The translations under genes and the position numbers were made by a program. A DNA stretch of 52,533 nt, taken from assembly GCA_038258425.1 (NCBI GenBank), contig JBBSPV010000026.1, positions 1 through 52,533 on the forward strand. Direction: 5' to 3'. The stretch is from DATLGB01 sp038258425. GTDB taxonomy: Bacteria; Actinomycetota; Thermoleophilia; Solirubrobacterales; Solirubrobacteraceae. This document shows positions 41,614 through 50,900 of the stretch, in pieces (the first letter of the stretch is position 1; every line of letters starts with the position of its first letter). The notes under the pieces were generated by a model that had not been told where the DNA came from, did not search any database, and worked only from the letters and a program-made list of their open reading frames with translations.

Positions 41614-42170
41614 GCGCCGGGCAGCGTCACCCCGAGGGCGCCGTCCCTCCCGGCTGGGACGAGAACCCGACGTCGGTGCGCCGCCGGCTGCTGCTCGCCG
41701 GCCTGGCCGGGGCGGGCCTCCTCGTCGCGCTCTACCTCACCCTCTACCAATGGGACGCCTGGCCGGTCTGGGATCCGTTCTTCGACTCCTCCAAGGTGCT
41801 CGACCTCACCGAGCCGGTGCCGGACGCGCTGGCCGGCGTGCTCGCCTACGGCGCCGAGCTGCTGCTGCTCGCGCTCGGCGGCCGCGACCGCTGGCGCAGC
41901 CTGCCGTGGGCGTGCCTGGCGCTCGGCGCCGTGCTGGCCACCGGCGCCGTGGTGTCGATCGGCCTGATCATCGTCCAGCCCACCGTCGCCGGCGAGTGGT
42001 GCACGCTCTGCCTCGTGTCCGCGACGCTCTCGCTGGCGCTCTTCGCCCTCGGCATCGGCGAGGCGCGGGCCGCGTGGCAGCACGTGCAACGCGCCCGCGC
42101 CCAAGGCGTCGCGCTCGGCGATGCCGTCTGGGGCCGCGCCGCGTCGGTGTCGGAGCCGGGCGGCGGCTGA
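41610..42170 (+). CDS. VKOR-like membrane protein with CxxC
   Basis: 186 aa, four hydrophobic segments. The TM1 end has LYQWDAWPVWDPFFDSSKVL and the third/fourth helix carries the redox pair Cys131/Cys134 in GEWCTLCLVSATLSLALF, the layout of vitamin K epoxide reductase homologues. The usual loop cysteine pair is not obvious, so quinone-linked disulfide formation is uncertain. It overlaps the previous gene by 4 nt and ends the eight-gene operon. Its role next to a sugar dehydrogenase is unclear. Confidence 0.7.
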   Translation: MSAGQRHPEGAVPPGWDENPTSVRRRLLLAGLAGAGLLVALYLTLYQWDAWPVWDPFFDSSKVLDLTEPVPDALAGVLAYGAELLLLALGGRDRWRSLPWACLALGAVLATGAVVSIGLIIVQPTVAGEWCTLCLVSATLSLALFALGIGEARAAWQHVQRARAQGVALGDAVWGRAASVSEPGGG

Positions 42171-42203
42171 GCGGGGCCTCGCTGACCGGCCGGCGAGCGG
42201 CCG

Positions 42204-42239
42204 GGGGAACGCGTCCCCTACTGTCGCTCGGCGTGAGCG
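42204..42239 (+). terminator. Two short hairpins after the eight-gene operon
   Basis: GGGGA (42204-42208) pairs with TCCCC (42214-42218) around 5 nt, and TCGCTC (about 42223-42228) pairs with GAGCGA (42234-42239) around 5 nt. They lie 34 nt after the VKOR-like stop and before the EamA start. No T-run; a stem-only terminator is plausible but unproven. Confidence 0.3.
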
Positions 42240-42267
42240 AGCCCGGCGGGTGGCGGGCGCAGGCCCC

Positions 42268-43131
42268 GTGAGTCCGGCGCTGTGGCTCGGCGGCCTCGGG
42301 GCGCTGTGCTGGGGCGGCGCCGCCCTGTTGACCGCACCGTCCTCGCGGACGCTCGGCGTCTCGCGCTCCGTGCTGTGGCTGGGCGTCGTCGGCGTGCCGC
42401 TCGGCGCCGCCCTCGCCGTGGCCGATGGCCCGCTGCGCGTACGGACGGCCGACCTTCCCGGGCTGCTCGGCGCCGCGACCTTCCTCCTCGTGGCCACGCA
42501 GCTGTGGTCGCTGCTCGTTGGGCGCGGACGGGTCAGCCTCGCCGCACCGATCGTCGCCTGCGACGGCGCCATCGCCGCGCTGGCCGCCGTCCTCTCCGGC
42601 CACCATCTCCAGCTCGCCGCCTACGCCGGGCTGACCCTCATGGTCACCGGGCTCGTCGTGCTGTCGGCCACCGAACCCGGCAGCGTCCAGCCACTGCGCG
42701 GGCAGTCGCGTCCGGCCTTCTCGCGGACCGCGACCGTCTGGCTCGCCGTCGCCGCGGCCGGCTGCTACGGCGGGATGCTGTTCTGCGCCGGCGGCGTGGA
42801 GGGCACGTCGCCGCTGTGGACGGTCACCATCGCGCGGGGAGTGGCCACGGTGGCGGCCCTGGCCATCTGCGTGGGCCAGGGTCGAGTCCGCCCAAGCCGC
42901 ATGGGTCTGCGCTACGCGGCAGGGGCCGGTGCCCTCGACATGGCCGCGTTTGCGCTCTTCGTCGCCGGCGCCCGGCATGACCTCGCCATCGCCGCCGTCG
43001 CGGTGTCGCAGTACGGCGCCGTCGCCGCGCTGGCCGGCATCGCGCTGCTCGGCGAACGGCTGAGCGGCCGTCAGGCCGTCGGCGTGGCCGTCCTCGTCGC
43101 CGGCGCCGGCATCGTCGCGACGACGGGCTGA
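42268..43131 (+). CDS. EamA/DMT-family transporter
   Basis: 287 aa from GTG 42268 (GTG 42250 is also possible). Ten hydrophobic segments in two similar halves, beginning ALWLGGLGALCWGGAALLTAPSSRTLG and ending SQYGAVAALAGIALLGERLSGRQAVGVAVLVAGAGIVATTG. The second has the EamA end motif (LGERLSxxQxxGxxLIxxGV). Members export amino acids, nucleosides or other small metabolites; substrate unknown. Separated from the upstream operon by 97 bp holding two small hairpins. Confidence 0.88.
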   Translation: MSPALWLGGLGALCWGGAALLTAPSSRTLGVSRSVLWLGVVGVPLGAALAVADGPLRVRTADLPGLLGAATFLLVATQLWSLLVGRGRVSLAAPIVACDGAIAALAAVLSGHHLQLAAYAGLTLMVTGLVVLSATEPGSVQPLRGQSRPAFSRTATVWLAVAAAGCYGGMLFCAGGVEGTSPLWTVTIARGVATVAALAICVGQGRVRPSRMGLRYAAGAGALDMAAFALFVAGARHDLAIAAVAVSQYGAVAALAGIALLGERLSGRQAVGVAVLVAGAGIVATTG

Positions 43132-43180
43132 CGCACGGCCGCCCACGGCGTGGTCACACGCCGCCGGCCGTCCGGCGCCT

Positions 43181-44173
43181 TCAGCGGCGGGCGCGAGCGG
43201 CCGCCGCCCCGCCGGCGGCCACGACCGCGGCCAGCGCGCCCCAGGCCAGCTCGCGGTGCTTGCTCAGCGGCAGCTGCAGGCTGCGCTCGTGGGAGCGCTC
43301 GTCGAACGGTCCGTGGGCGCCCTCGTCGTGGTCGGCCGTGGCGAACAGGTTGCCCTCCCGCATCTCGGCACCGAGCGGCGTCTGCGTCTGCTGGCCGCTC
43401 ACCGCGCTGTTCGCCAGGTAGCGCTGCGCCACCCACTCCCCCAGGCGGCTGCCCAGGATCGTGTAGACCGTCGGCACGCCGACCCACACCTGGCGCCGGC
43501 GGTGGTGGGCGGCCCAGTGGATCGCGTCCGCCGCGACCTCCGGCTGGTAGACCGGCGCGACGGGCTGGGGGACGTCGGGCATCTTCGCGCGGGCGTGGAT
43601 GAACTGCGGCGTGTTGAGGCCGGGCAGCTCGACCGTCGTGACGTGCACGCGCGAGCCCTGGTGCTCGAGCTCCGAGCGCACGGACTGGACCATCCCCCGC
43701 ACGGCCGCCTTCGCGCCGCAGTAGGGGGACTGCAGCGGAATGCCCTGGTAGGCCATCGCCGAGCCGACCTGGACGATCGTGCCCCGGTCACGGGGCCGCA
43801 TCCGCTTCAGCGCCGACTGCACGCCGTGCACCGAGCCGAGGTAGGTGACCTCCGTGGCCCGCCGGAACTCGTCCGGCTCGATGTCGGCAAACCACGCGAA
43901 CACCGTGGCCATGGCGACGTTGATCCAGATGTCGATCGGGCCGAGCTCGGCCTCGACGCGCTCGGCGGCCGCCTCGACCGCGCCGGCATCGGCGACGTCG
44001 GTGGGAAGCACCAGGGCGCGGCCGCCGCCCGCGCGCACCTCTCGCGCAGCGGCCTCGAGGCCGGCCTCGTTGCGGGCGAGAAGCGCGACGTGCGCGCCGT
44101 CGGCGGCGAACCGGCGCACGACCGCGCGGCCGATGCCGGCGGAGGCGCCGGTGATGACGACGATCTCAGGCAT
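43181..44173 (-). CDS. Short-chain dehydrogenase/reductase with C-terminal extension
   Basis: 330 aa from ATG 44173. NAD(P) motif VITGASAGIGRAVVRRFA, Asn-containing strand IDIWINVAMA (NNAG is replaced by NVAM), catalytic Ser in VQVGSAMAYQGIPLQSP and Tyr-Lys in YCGAKAAV. The C-terminal extension (~250-330) includes ARNSAVSGQQTQTPLG-like polar sequence and a closing hydrophobic helix (ELAWGALAAVVAAGGAAAA) that may anchor it to the membrane. Substrate unknown. It follows recQ on the same strand after an 81-bp gap. Confidence 0.9.
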   Translation of the reverse strand: MPEIVVITGASAGIGRAVVRRFAADGAHVALLARNEAGLEAAAREVRAGGGRALVLPTDVADAGAVEAAAERVEAELGPIDIWINVAMATVFAWFADIEPDEFRRATEVTYLGSVHGVQSALKRMRPRDRGTIVQVGSAMAYQGIPLQSPYCGAKAAVRGMVQSVRSELEHQGSRVHVTTVELPGLNTPQFIHARAKMPDVPQPVAPVYQPEVAADAIHWAAHHRRRQVWVGVPTVYTILGSRLGEWVAQRYLANSAVSGQQTQTPLGAEMREGNLFATADHDEGAHGPFDERSHERSLQLPLSKHRELAWGALAAVVAAGGAAAARARR

Positions 44174-44254
44174 GCCGGCGCGCCTACCCTGGCGCGTCGC
44201 GGTGGACGCGCGCACCGTCGTGAGCAGACGGACTTGCGCGCCCTGCCGGAGGCC

Positions 44255-45883
44255 TCAGTCGGCCGCGGGCTCGAGGAGGCCGTGCTCGCGCACCGCGCCG
44301 AGCTCGAGCGCCTTGTACCCCACTTGGTCGAAGAGGACCACGACCTTGTCCTCCTCGTAGCGCTGGACCGTCGCCGCGCCCCACCTGGGGTGCGTGACCC
44401 GGGCGCCGACGGCGAACGGTCGGTTCCTGGCCTCGTGCACCTCCCCCGCCTCGCAGAGGTCGCAGCGCCCGCACGGCCCGTCCGTCGCCTCGCCGAAGTA
44501 CGAGAGGAGGAACTCGCGGCGACAGGCGCCGCGCAGCTCGGCGTAGGCCTGCACCATCTCGAGCCGCGAGCGGTCGAACTGCTCGCGCTCGTCCTGGGCC
44601 TCGGCGGCCTCGATGATAGCTTCCGGTCCGAGCGCGTCCGTGGCCGCGACCCGCCCGTCGGGCCGGACCTCGACGGCCCCGACGTCCTCCAGGCGCCCGA
44701 TCGCGGTCATGAGCTTGGACTGCGAGAGGTCGGTCTCCTCCTGCAGGGTGGTCGGCTCGGCCGGGCCGGCGCCCTCGTCGACGGCGAGGGCCACCGCCTC
44801 GATCTCGGGCCCGTCGACCTGGCCCGAGGCGCCGAAGAACCGCCGGACGCCCAGATCCTCCTGGCGGTAGAGCAGCAGCGCGGCGGCGGGCTCGCCGTCG
44901 CGGCCGGCGCGCCCGACCTCCTGCCAGTACGCGTCGACGGAGTCCGGCACCACGTGATGCACGACGAAGCGGACGTTGGGCTTGTCCACCCCCATGCCGA
45001 ACGCCGTGGTGGCGACGATGACGTCGAGCTCGTCGGCCATGAACGCCTCCTGGGTCTCGTCGCGCTCCCGCCGCTTCATGCCGCCGTGGTAGGCGGCCGC
45101 CGATCGCTCGGGCTCCGAGAGCAGGTCGGCGAGCCGCTCGGCGTCCTTGCGCGTGGCGGTGTAGACGATCCCCGGCTTGGCCAGCGCGGCGACGTGCTCG
45201 GCGAGTGCGCGCTCCTTGGCGGCCTCGTCGTAGAAGCGCTCGACGCCGAACCAGAGGTTGGGCCGGTCGAAGCCGGAGACCTGCACCAGCGGGTCACGCA
45301 AGTCCAGGCGCTCGATGATCTCCGCCCGCACCGGGGGTGCGGCTGTGGCGGTGAGCCCGAGCACCGTCGGGCGGCCCAGCGCCTCGGCGAAGGCGGCCAG
45401 CCGCAGGTAGTCCGGCCGGAAGTCGTGGCCCCACTCCGAGATGCAGTGGGCTTCGTCCACGACCATCAGCCGGGGCGCGGCGGCCCGGACCTCCTCGAGC
45501 ACCTCCGGGTTGGCCAGCTGCTCGGGCGCCATGAAGAGGAACTCGAGCTCGTCGTCTCCGGCCGCCCGCAGCGCGTGCTCGCGCTCGGCCTTGGTCACCG
45601 TGGAGGAGACGGTCGCCGCCCCGCCCAGGGCGTCGTCCTCGGAGAGGTGCTCGACCTGGTCGCGCTGGAGGGCGATCAGCGGCGAGACGACGAGCGTCGG
45701 CCCGTCGATGAGCAGCCCCGCGAGCTGGTAGATCGCCGACTTGCCGTAGCCCGTGGCCATGACGGCGAGCGCGTCGCGCGCGTCGAGCACCGCCTCGACG
45801 ACCTCGGCCTGGCCGGGCCGCAGGGCGCCGAATCCGAGGGCGTCCGTGGCGAGCTGCTCGATCCGGCGGCGGAGGGAGGACAT
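44255..45883 (-). CDS. recQ: RecQ-family DNA helicase with C-terminal Tudor/SH3-like domain
   Basis: 542 aa from ATG 45883. Superfamily 2 motifs: Walker A TGYGKS (44-49; usually TGGGKS), VVSPLIALQRDQ, DEAHCISEWGHDFRPDY (motif II with the RecQ aromatic loop), LTATA, and VI in YWQEVGRAGRDGEP. The zinc-binding subdomain is CRREFLLSYFGE...CGRCDLC. No HRDC domain follows. Instead the last ~50 residues (VGARVTHPRWGAATVQRYEEDKVVVLFDQVGYKALEL) resemble the small beta-barrel found at the C-terminus of UvrD. It unwinds forked or recombining DNA. Preceded by 2 nt by the histidine phosphatase gene. Confidence 0.93.
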   Translation of the reverse strand: MSSLRRRIEQLATDALGFGALRPGQAEVVEAVLDARDALAVMATGYGKSAIYQLAGLLIDGPTLVVSPLIALQRDQVEHLSEDDALGGAATVSSTVTKAEREHALRAAGDDELEFLFMAPEQLANPEVLEEVRAAAPRLMVVDEAHCISEWGHDFRPDYLRLAAFAEALGRPTVLGLTATAAPPVRAEIIERLDLRDPLVQVSGFDRPNLWFGVERFYDEAAKERALAEHVAALAKPGIVYTATRKDAERLADLLSEPERSAAAYHGGMKRRERDETQEAFMADELDVIVATTAFGMGVDKPNVRFVVHHVVPDSVDAYWQEVGRAGRDGEPAAALLLYRQEDLGVRRFFGASGQVDGPEIEAVALAVDEGAGPAEPTTLQEETDLSQSKLMTAIGRLEDVGAVEVRPDGRVAATDALGPEAIIEAAEAQDEREQFDRSRLEMVQAYAELRGACRREFLLSYFGEATDGPCGRCDLCEAGEVHEARNRPFAVGARVTHPRWGAATVQRYEEDKVVVLFDQVGYKALELGAVREHGLLEPAAD

Positions 45884-45885
45884 CC

Positions 45886-46521
45886 CTAGGGGCGTTGCCC
45901 GCCCCGGCCCGTACCATCCGCGCCGCCGGGATCGCTGGCGCGCGGCAGTCCCCCGTCCGGCGACCAGTTGAAGCGCAGCAGGCGCAGGCGCGGCCGCAGC
46001 CGCAGGAGCGTGAGGCTCGCGTTGACCGGGCCCGCGACCGCGTCGGCGTTGGCCGCGCCCAGGGCGTGGGCGACCGCGGCGCGCACGCAGCCGCCGTGGG
46101 TGAAGACGAGTGTGCTGCCGCCCCGGGCGGCGAGCTCGTCGACGGCCTCGGCGACGCGCGCCTGGAGCGCCGACCACGTCTCGCCGCCCTCCGGCACGAG
46201 CTCGTGGCGCCGGAAGGCCGCCATCGGCTCCCGGCCGACGTCGGCTTCGAGCTCGGCCTCCCAGACGCCGAGGCCGCGCTCGCGCCAGCGCGCGTCCGGC
46301 CGCGGCTCCCCGAAGCCGGCGAGCTTCGCGGTGTCGGCGGCCCGGGCGAGGTCGGAGGCGATCACCGCGTCCACGGGCATCGCCGTCAGCAGCGGGCGCA
46401 GGGCCGCCGCCTGCTCGCGCCCCAGCGCCGACAGCGGCGCGTCGGCCTGGCCCTGCAGGCGCTCCTCGGCGTTCCAGGCCGACTCGCCGTGGCGAACGAG
46501 GATCAGGCGGGCGGGCGGCAC
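45886..46521 (-). CDS. Histidine phosphatase (phosphoglycerate-mutase-like)
   Basis: 211 aa from GTG 46521. Catalytic RHG motif in LILVRHGESAWNAEERLQGQADAPLSALG, second arginine in VIASDLARAADTAKL, Glu in RWRERGLGVWE, and the second His in TLVFTHGGCVRAAV. Members dephosphorylate small metabolites or act as phosphoglycerate mutase-like enzymes; the short length points to a phosphatase. It lies between a sigma factor gene (13 nt upstream) and recQ (2 nt downstream). Confidence 0.9.
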   Translation of the reverse strand: MPPARLILVRHGESAWNAEERLQGQADAPLSALGREQAAALRPLLTAMPVDAVIASDLARAADTAKLAGFGEPRPDARWRERGLGVWEAELEADVGREPMAAFRRHELVPEGGETWSALQARVAEAVDELAARGGSTLVFTHGGCVRAAVAHALGAANADAVAGPVNASLTLLRLRPRLRLLRFNWSPDGGLPRASDPGGADGTGRGGQRP

Positions 46522-46534
46522 GCGGGCGGCGTCG

Positions 46535-47401
46535 TCAGTCCTGCGCGGCGTCGCCGAGCCGCGCGATGGCCTGGCGGATCAGCCGGGACACGTGCATCTG
46601 GGACACGCCGATGCGGTCGCCGATCTCCTGCTGCGTGAGGTCCTCGACGAAGCGCAGGCGCAGCACCTCGCGCTCACGCGGGGCCAGGACGCGCAGGAGC
46701 TGGTCGACCGTCGCGGCGTCCTCGGCGCGGCGGAAGCCGGGGTCATCGCCGCCCATGGCGTCCGCCACGGCGGGTCCGCCCTCGTCGTCGTCGGTGCGCG
46801 GGCGGTCCAGGGAGACGGCCCGATAGGCGTGCGCGGCCTCGCGGGCCTCGAGCACGTCCTCCTCCTTGACGCCGAGCCGCTCGGCGACCTCGGCCGGGGT
46901 CGGGGCGCGCCCGAGCTCGCGGCTCAGCTCCTCCTGGGTGCGGTCCAGGCGCAGGGCGAGCTCCTGGAGGTCGCGCGGAACGCGGACGGACCAGCCCTTG
47001 TCGCGGAAGTGGCGCTTGAGCTCGCCGAGGATGGTCGGGACGGCAAACGACGAGAAGGCGACCGCGCGCCCCGGGTCGAAGCGGTCCACGGCCTTGACGA
47101 GGCCGAGCGAGGCGACCTGGACGAGGTCCTCGAGCGGCTCGCCGGCGCCGGCGTAGCGGCGGGCGAGCTGACGCGCCAGGGGCAGGAAGCGCTGCACCAC
47201 CTCCTCGCGCGCGGACGGGTCGCCCGCCCGGTGGTAGCGCTCGAGCAGCCGGCGGTCCTCCGCCGCGCGGGCCGCGCGGTCCTGGCCGCTCGGCACGCCG
47301 CGCGGCTCCGTGACCGGGGCGGGCGGCGGGGCGGCGCTCACGCCGGGCGGGGACGCGGGACTCGACGGGTCCTTGGGATCTCGCTCAGGAGTGGCTGGCA
47401 C
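46535..47401 (-). CDS. RNA polymerase sigma factor, sigma-B/F/G family (second copy)
   Basis: 288 aa from GTG 47401. Regions 2-4 are clear: RFLPLARQLARRYAGAGEPLEDLVQVASLGLVKAVDRFDPGRA, SSFAVPTILGELKRHFRDKGWSVRVPRDLQEL, GRAPTPAEVAERLGV, LAPREREVLRLRFVEDLTQQEIGDRIGVSQMHVSRLIRQ. It is a close paralogue of 3991-4833, with the same Ser-Gln-Met-His-Val-Ser-Arg recognition helix, so the two may share promoter sites. No anti-sigma gene is adjacent; the downstream phosphatase and recQ genes seem to be in its transcript. A Pro/Ala-rich 40-residue N-terminal extension precedes the domains. Confidence 0.95.
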   Translation of the reverse strand: MPATPERDPKDPSSPASPPGVSAAPPPAPVTEPRGVPSGQDRAARAAEDRRLLERYHRAGDPSAREEVVQRFLPLARQLARRYAGAGEPLEDLVQVASLGLVKAVDRFDPGRAVAFSSFAVPTILGELKRHFRDKGWSVRVPRDLQELALRLDRTQEELSRELGRAPTPAEVAERLGVKEEDVLEAREAAHAYRAVSLDRPRTDDDEGGPAVADAMGGDDPGFRRAEDAATVDQLLRVLAPREREVLRLRFVEDLTQQEIGDRIGVSQMHVSRLIRQAIARLGDAAQD

Positions 47402-47956
47402 GGGTGACGGGCAGCCGGTCGCGGCTCACGCGCCGATGTGCGCGCGGCTCGCGGACGGACCGCCCGCGCATCGTACCGGTGCCGCCAGCTCCTCGGAATC
47501 GGAGAGGGGCCGGAAGCGCGGCAGATATCGCCGGGTCGGCGCGCCCTTGACGTGCCGACGCACGGTACGGAAGCGACGGCCGCCGGGAACCGTTCACCTC
47601 TTCTGGCGCGCGGTAACGGCGGCAAGTGAAGGAGGCGGGGCGCACCTCGATGCGACGTCAGCCGCGGAGCTGAGGCGGAAACGTGACGGTTCCACGGCGT
47701 CTGCCCGCGTCTTGCCCGTGGTCCGGCCGGCCGTGTCGGGGCGCCAGGCGGGCGGGAGGCGATCGTGCGGCGCCTGCCCGCCTCTTGCCCTGGGGCGGCG
47801 GCGTTCGGCGGTCATGCTCGAGATCCGAACCGTCAGGCGGCTCACGGTCGTCCTGGCGACCGGGTTGCGACTGACGCGTGGCCAGCCCGCCGATCCAGCG
47901 GGGCCTCAGTCGAGCTCTGGTCGCCAGGGCGGCCCACACGCGACTTTCGCAGCCCG
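47402..47956. other. 555-bp gap with a repeated hairpin-forming motif
   Basis: No convincing gene on either strand. CTGCCCGCGTCTTGCCC at 47701-47717 recurs as CTGCCCGCCTCTTGCCC at 47774-47790 (16 of 17 identical). GGCGGGCGGG near 47748-47757 can pair with CCTGCCCGCC near 47773-47782, forming a GC-rich stem around the second copy. The gap lies downstream of the helicase-nuclease genes and upstream of the sigma gene, so it should contain a terminator and the sigma promoter. A small RNA is possible. Confidence 0.4.
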
Positions 47957-50900
47957 TCACACCCCCTCCGTGGCCGGTCGCAGCGTCAGGCGCTCCGGGT
48001 GCGAGCAGAGCGCCTTGCGCCCCGGGCAGGTGCCGCACAGCTCGCGGTGCGGATGCGGCGTGGGCTCGAAGCGCCCGGCCAGCAGTCCCTCGGCGAGGCC
48101 GACGAGCTCCTCGGTCAGCCCGGCGGCGTCCGCCGGCGTGTAGACCGCGACGGCGGGCTCGCCCGGCCGCTCGAGGTAGCAGTGGGCCACCTCGACCCGC
48201 GCGGCACCGCCCCGCAGCGCCGCCAGCGCGTAGACGAGGCGCTGGCCGCCGTAGTCGCGGGCCGTGAGCTCGGCGGGATCGGCGCCGTCGAGGCGATCCG
48301 TCTTGTAGTCGACCACGAGGGCGCCGCCCGGCTCGGTGGCCAGCACGTCGACCACGCCGTGCACGAGCAGCCCGTCCGGCTCCGGGCCGAGCCCGAACGC
48401 GAACGGGGTCTCCCGCCGGACGCCGCGCGCGCCGGCGAGGCGGGCGCACAGCGGCGAGTCGCCGAAGGCGGCGACGAGCCGGGCGACGTCCTCGACCTCG
48501 GCGGCCGTCGGCTCGGCCCCCGAGGCCGCCGCCGCGGCGGCGACGGCGGCCGGCGCCGGCTCGGCGGGCCGGCGGAAGTCGAGAGCCTCGAGCAGCACGT
48601 GGACGAGCGTCCCGCGCACGCGCGGGTCCAGGCCTGCCGCGGCGCCGGGGGCGACGTCGGTATCCGGCCCGGCCGCCGGCGCCGGCGCCGCGACCTCGGG
48701 CAGCCCGAGCCGCCGCTGGAGGTACCAGCGGTAGCCGCACTTCGCGTAGGCGCCCAGCGAGGTGTAGGACAGCCGGCGGGGCAGGCCGGGCACCGACGGC
48801 GCGGCCGGGGCGACGGGCCGGCGCAGCGTCGGCGGGGCGGGCAGGGCGGTCCCCGCGCCGCCCCGGCCCGCTACGGGCGCGCCGAGCGGCTCGAGCGTGC
48901 CGTTGCCCGGCGCGTTGACCCGCACCGCGAGCCGCGCCGGTCGGCCGGCCCACGTGCGGTCGGCGCGGACTCGCGGCGTCTCGCGCAGGCGCGCCGGCTC
49001 GTCGAGCAGCGCCGGCAGCACCCAGGCCATCGGCGCGGCGCCCGGGCGCGGCGCCGCCGGCCGCTCGAGGTCGACGCCGCCCGAGACGATCAGCGTCTCC
49101 TGGGCGCGCGTGAAGGCGACGTAGAGCAGGCGCCGCTCCTCCGCGTCGTCGGCGAGCGCCTGCTCGTCGCGCAGCGCGATCCAGTCCAGGGCCGGCTCGG
49201 GCTGCGCCTCACCGAGCCCGCGCAGCCGCAGGCCGACGCGGCGCCCGTCCGCGCCGAGCAGCAGCGGGTCGGCGCCCGCGCGGCCCTGGCGGCCGAGGTC
49301 GGCGACGCAGACGACGGGGAACTCGAGGCCCTTGGCCCGGTGGATGGTCATGAGGCGCACGGCGTCGAGCCCCTCGCTCTCGAGCGCCGCCTCCCCCTCG
49401 CGGGCCTGCGTGAGGTCCTGGGTCGCCGCGTAGGCGAGGAAGGCGCGCAGGTCGCGGCCCTCCGCGCGCTCGAACTCCCGCGCGAGCCGCATGAGCTTGC
49501 GCAGGTTGGCCAGCCGCCGCTCGCCGCCGGGGCGTGCGAGGATCGCCACGTCGTAGCCCGTGGCCGCGATGGCGCGCTCGAGCAGCACCTCGGCGGGCGC
49601 CCGCTCGGCGTGGGCGCGCTCCTCGGCGAGCAGGGGGACGAGCCGCGCCAGCGCCGCGCGGTCAGCCTCCGGCAGGGCGCCGGCCCAGCCGGCCGGCGCG
49701 GCTCCGGGCGTGTCGAAGGCGGCGACCAGCGCGGCCCAGGCGCCCGGCCGGCCGGCCTCCGGCTGCGCGCCCGCCTGGGCGGTCAGCGCGAGGGCGTCGA
49801 CCCCGACCCCGCAGAACGGCGAGGCCAGCACGGCGTACAGCGACGCCTCGTCGAGGGGGTTGGCCAGCACGGAGAGCCACGCAAGCCCGTCGCGTACCTG
49901 CTCGTGCGACCAGTAGCCGCGGCCGCCGATGACCGAGGTCGCCAGCCCGCGCTCCTCCAGCGCCGCCTCGACGAGTCGCAGCGACGCCGCCGCGCGCACG
50001 AGCACGGCGATCTCGCCCGGCCGCCGGCCGCCGTCGACCTCCCGGCGCAGGCGCTGGGCGATCAGCCGCGCCTCCGCCCGCCGCCACGGCTGGTCGCCCT
50101 CCGAGGCCGGGCCGAGCTCCGGCTCGGCTGCCTCCCAGCCCTCCGTGGCCGTCACGAGCAGCTCGGCGGCCACAGCCGCCGGCGCAGCGGACACCGGCAC
50201 GTCGACGTGGTCGGGATCGAAGAGCCGCAGGTCGGCCTCGTCCCCCGCCGGGGCGCCGGCTGCCGCGGCCGCCACCGGCTCCGCGACGCCCCCGGCGTCC
50301 GCGGACCCGGCCGCCCCGGCCACGAGCGGCTCGAAGCCGCGGCCGAAGAGCGGCGCGAAGGCCCCGTCGAGCACGTCGAGCAGCTCCTCGCGGGAGCGGA
50401 AGTTCGTCCGCAGGCGGCGCACCCCGGCCGACCCGAGCGCCTGCGCCCGCTCGCGGAAGATCGTCACGTCCGCGTGCCGGAAGCCGTAGATGGACTGGAA
50501 CTCGTCGCCGACCGCGAACAGGTTCTCGCGCTCGAGCAGCTCGAGCACCTCGAGCTGCAGCCGGTTGGTGTCCTGGAACTCGTCGACCATGACGAGCCGG
50601 AAGCGGTCGCGCCAGCGCGCGCGCAGGCCGTCGTCGCCGCGCAGCAGGTCGCGGGCGAGCAGCTGCAGGTCCTCGAAGTCGACGACGGCGCGCGCCGCCT
50701 TGTGGGCGGTGCAGGCCGCGTCGAAGCGCTCCAGCAGCCGGTCGAGCAGCGCGAGCGCCGGCTGCGCGTGGAAGTCGGCGCAGGCCGCGCGGTAGGCGGC
50801 GAGCGCCTCGCGGTAGGCCCGGCAGGCGGCCTCCTCGAGCCGCTTGGCGCCCGTCGCGAGCCGCAAGACGTCGAGCTCGCCGGGCCGGGGCACCTCCCCC

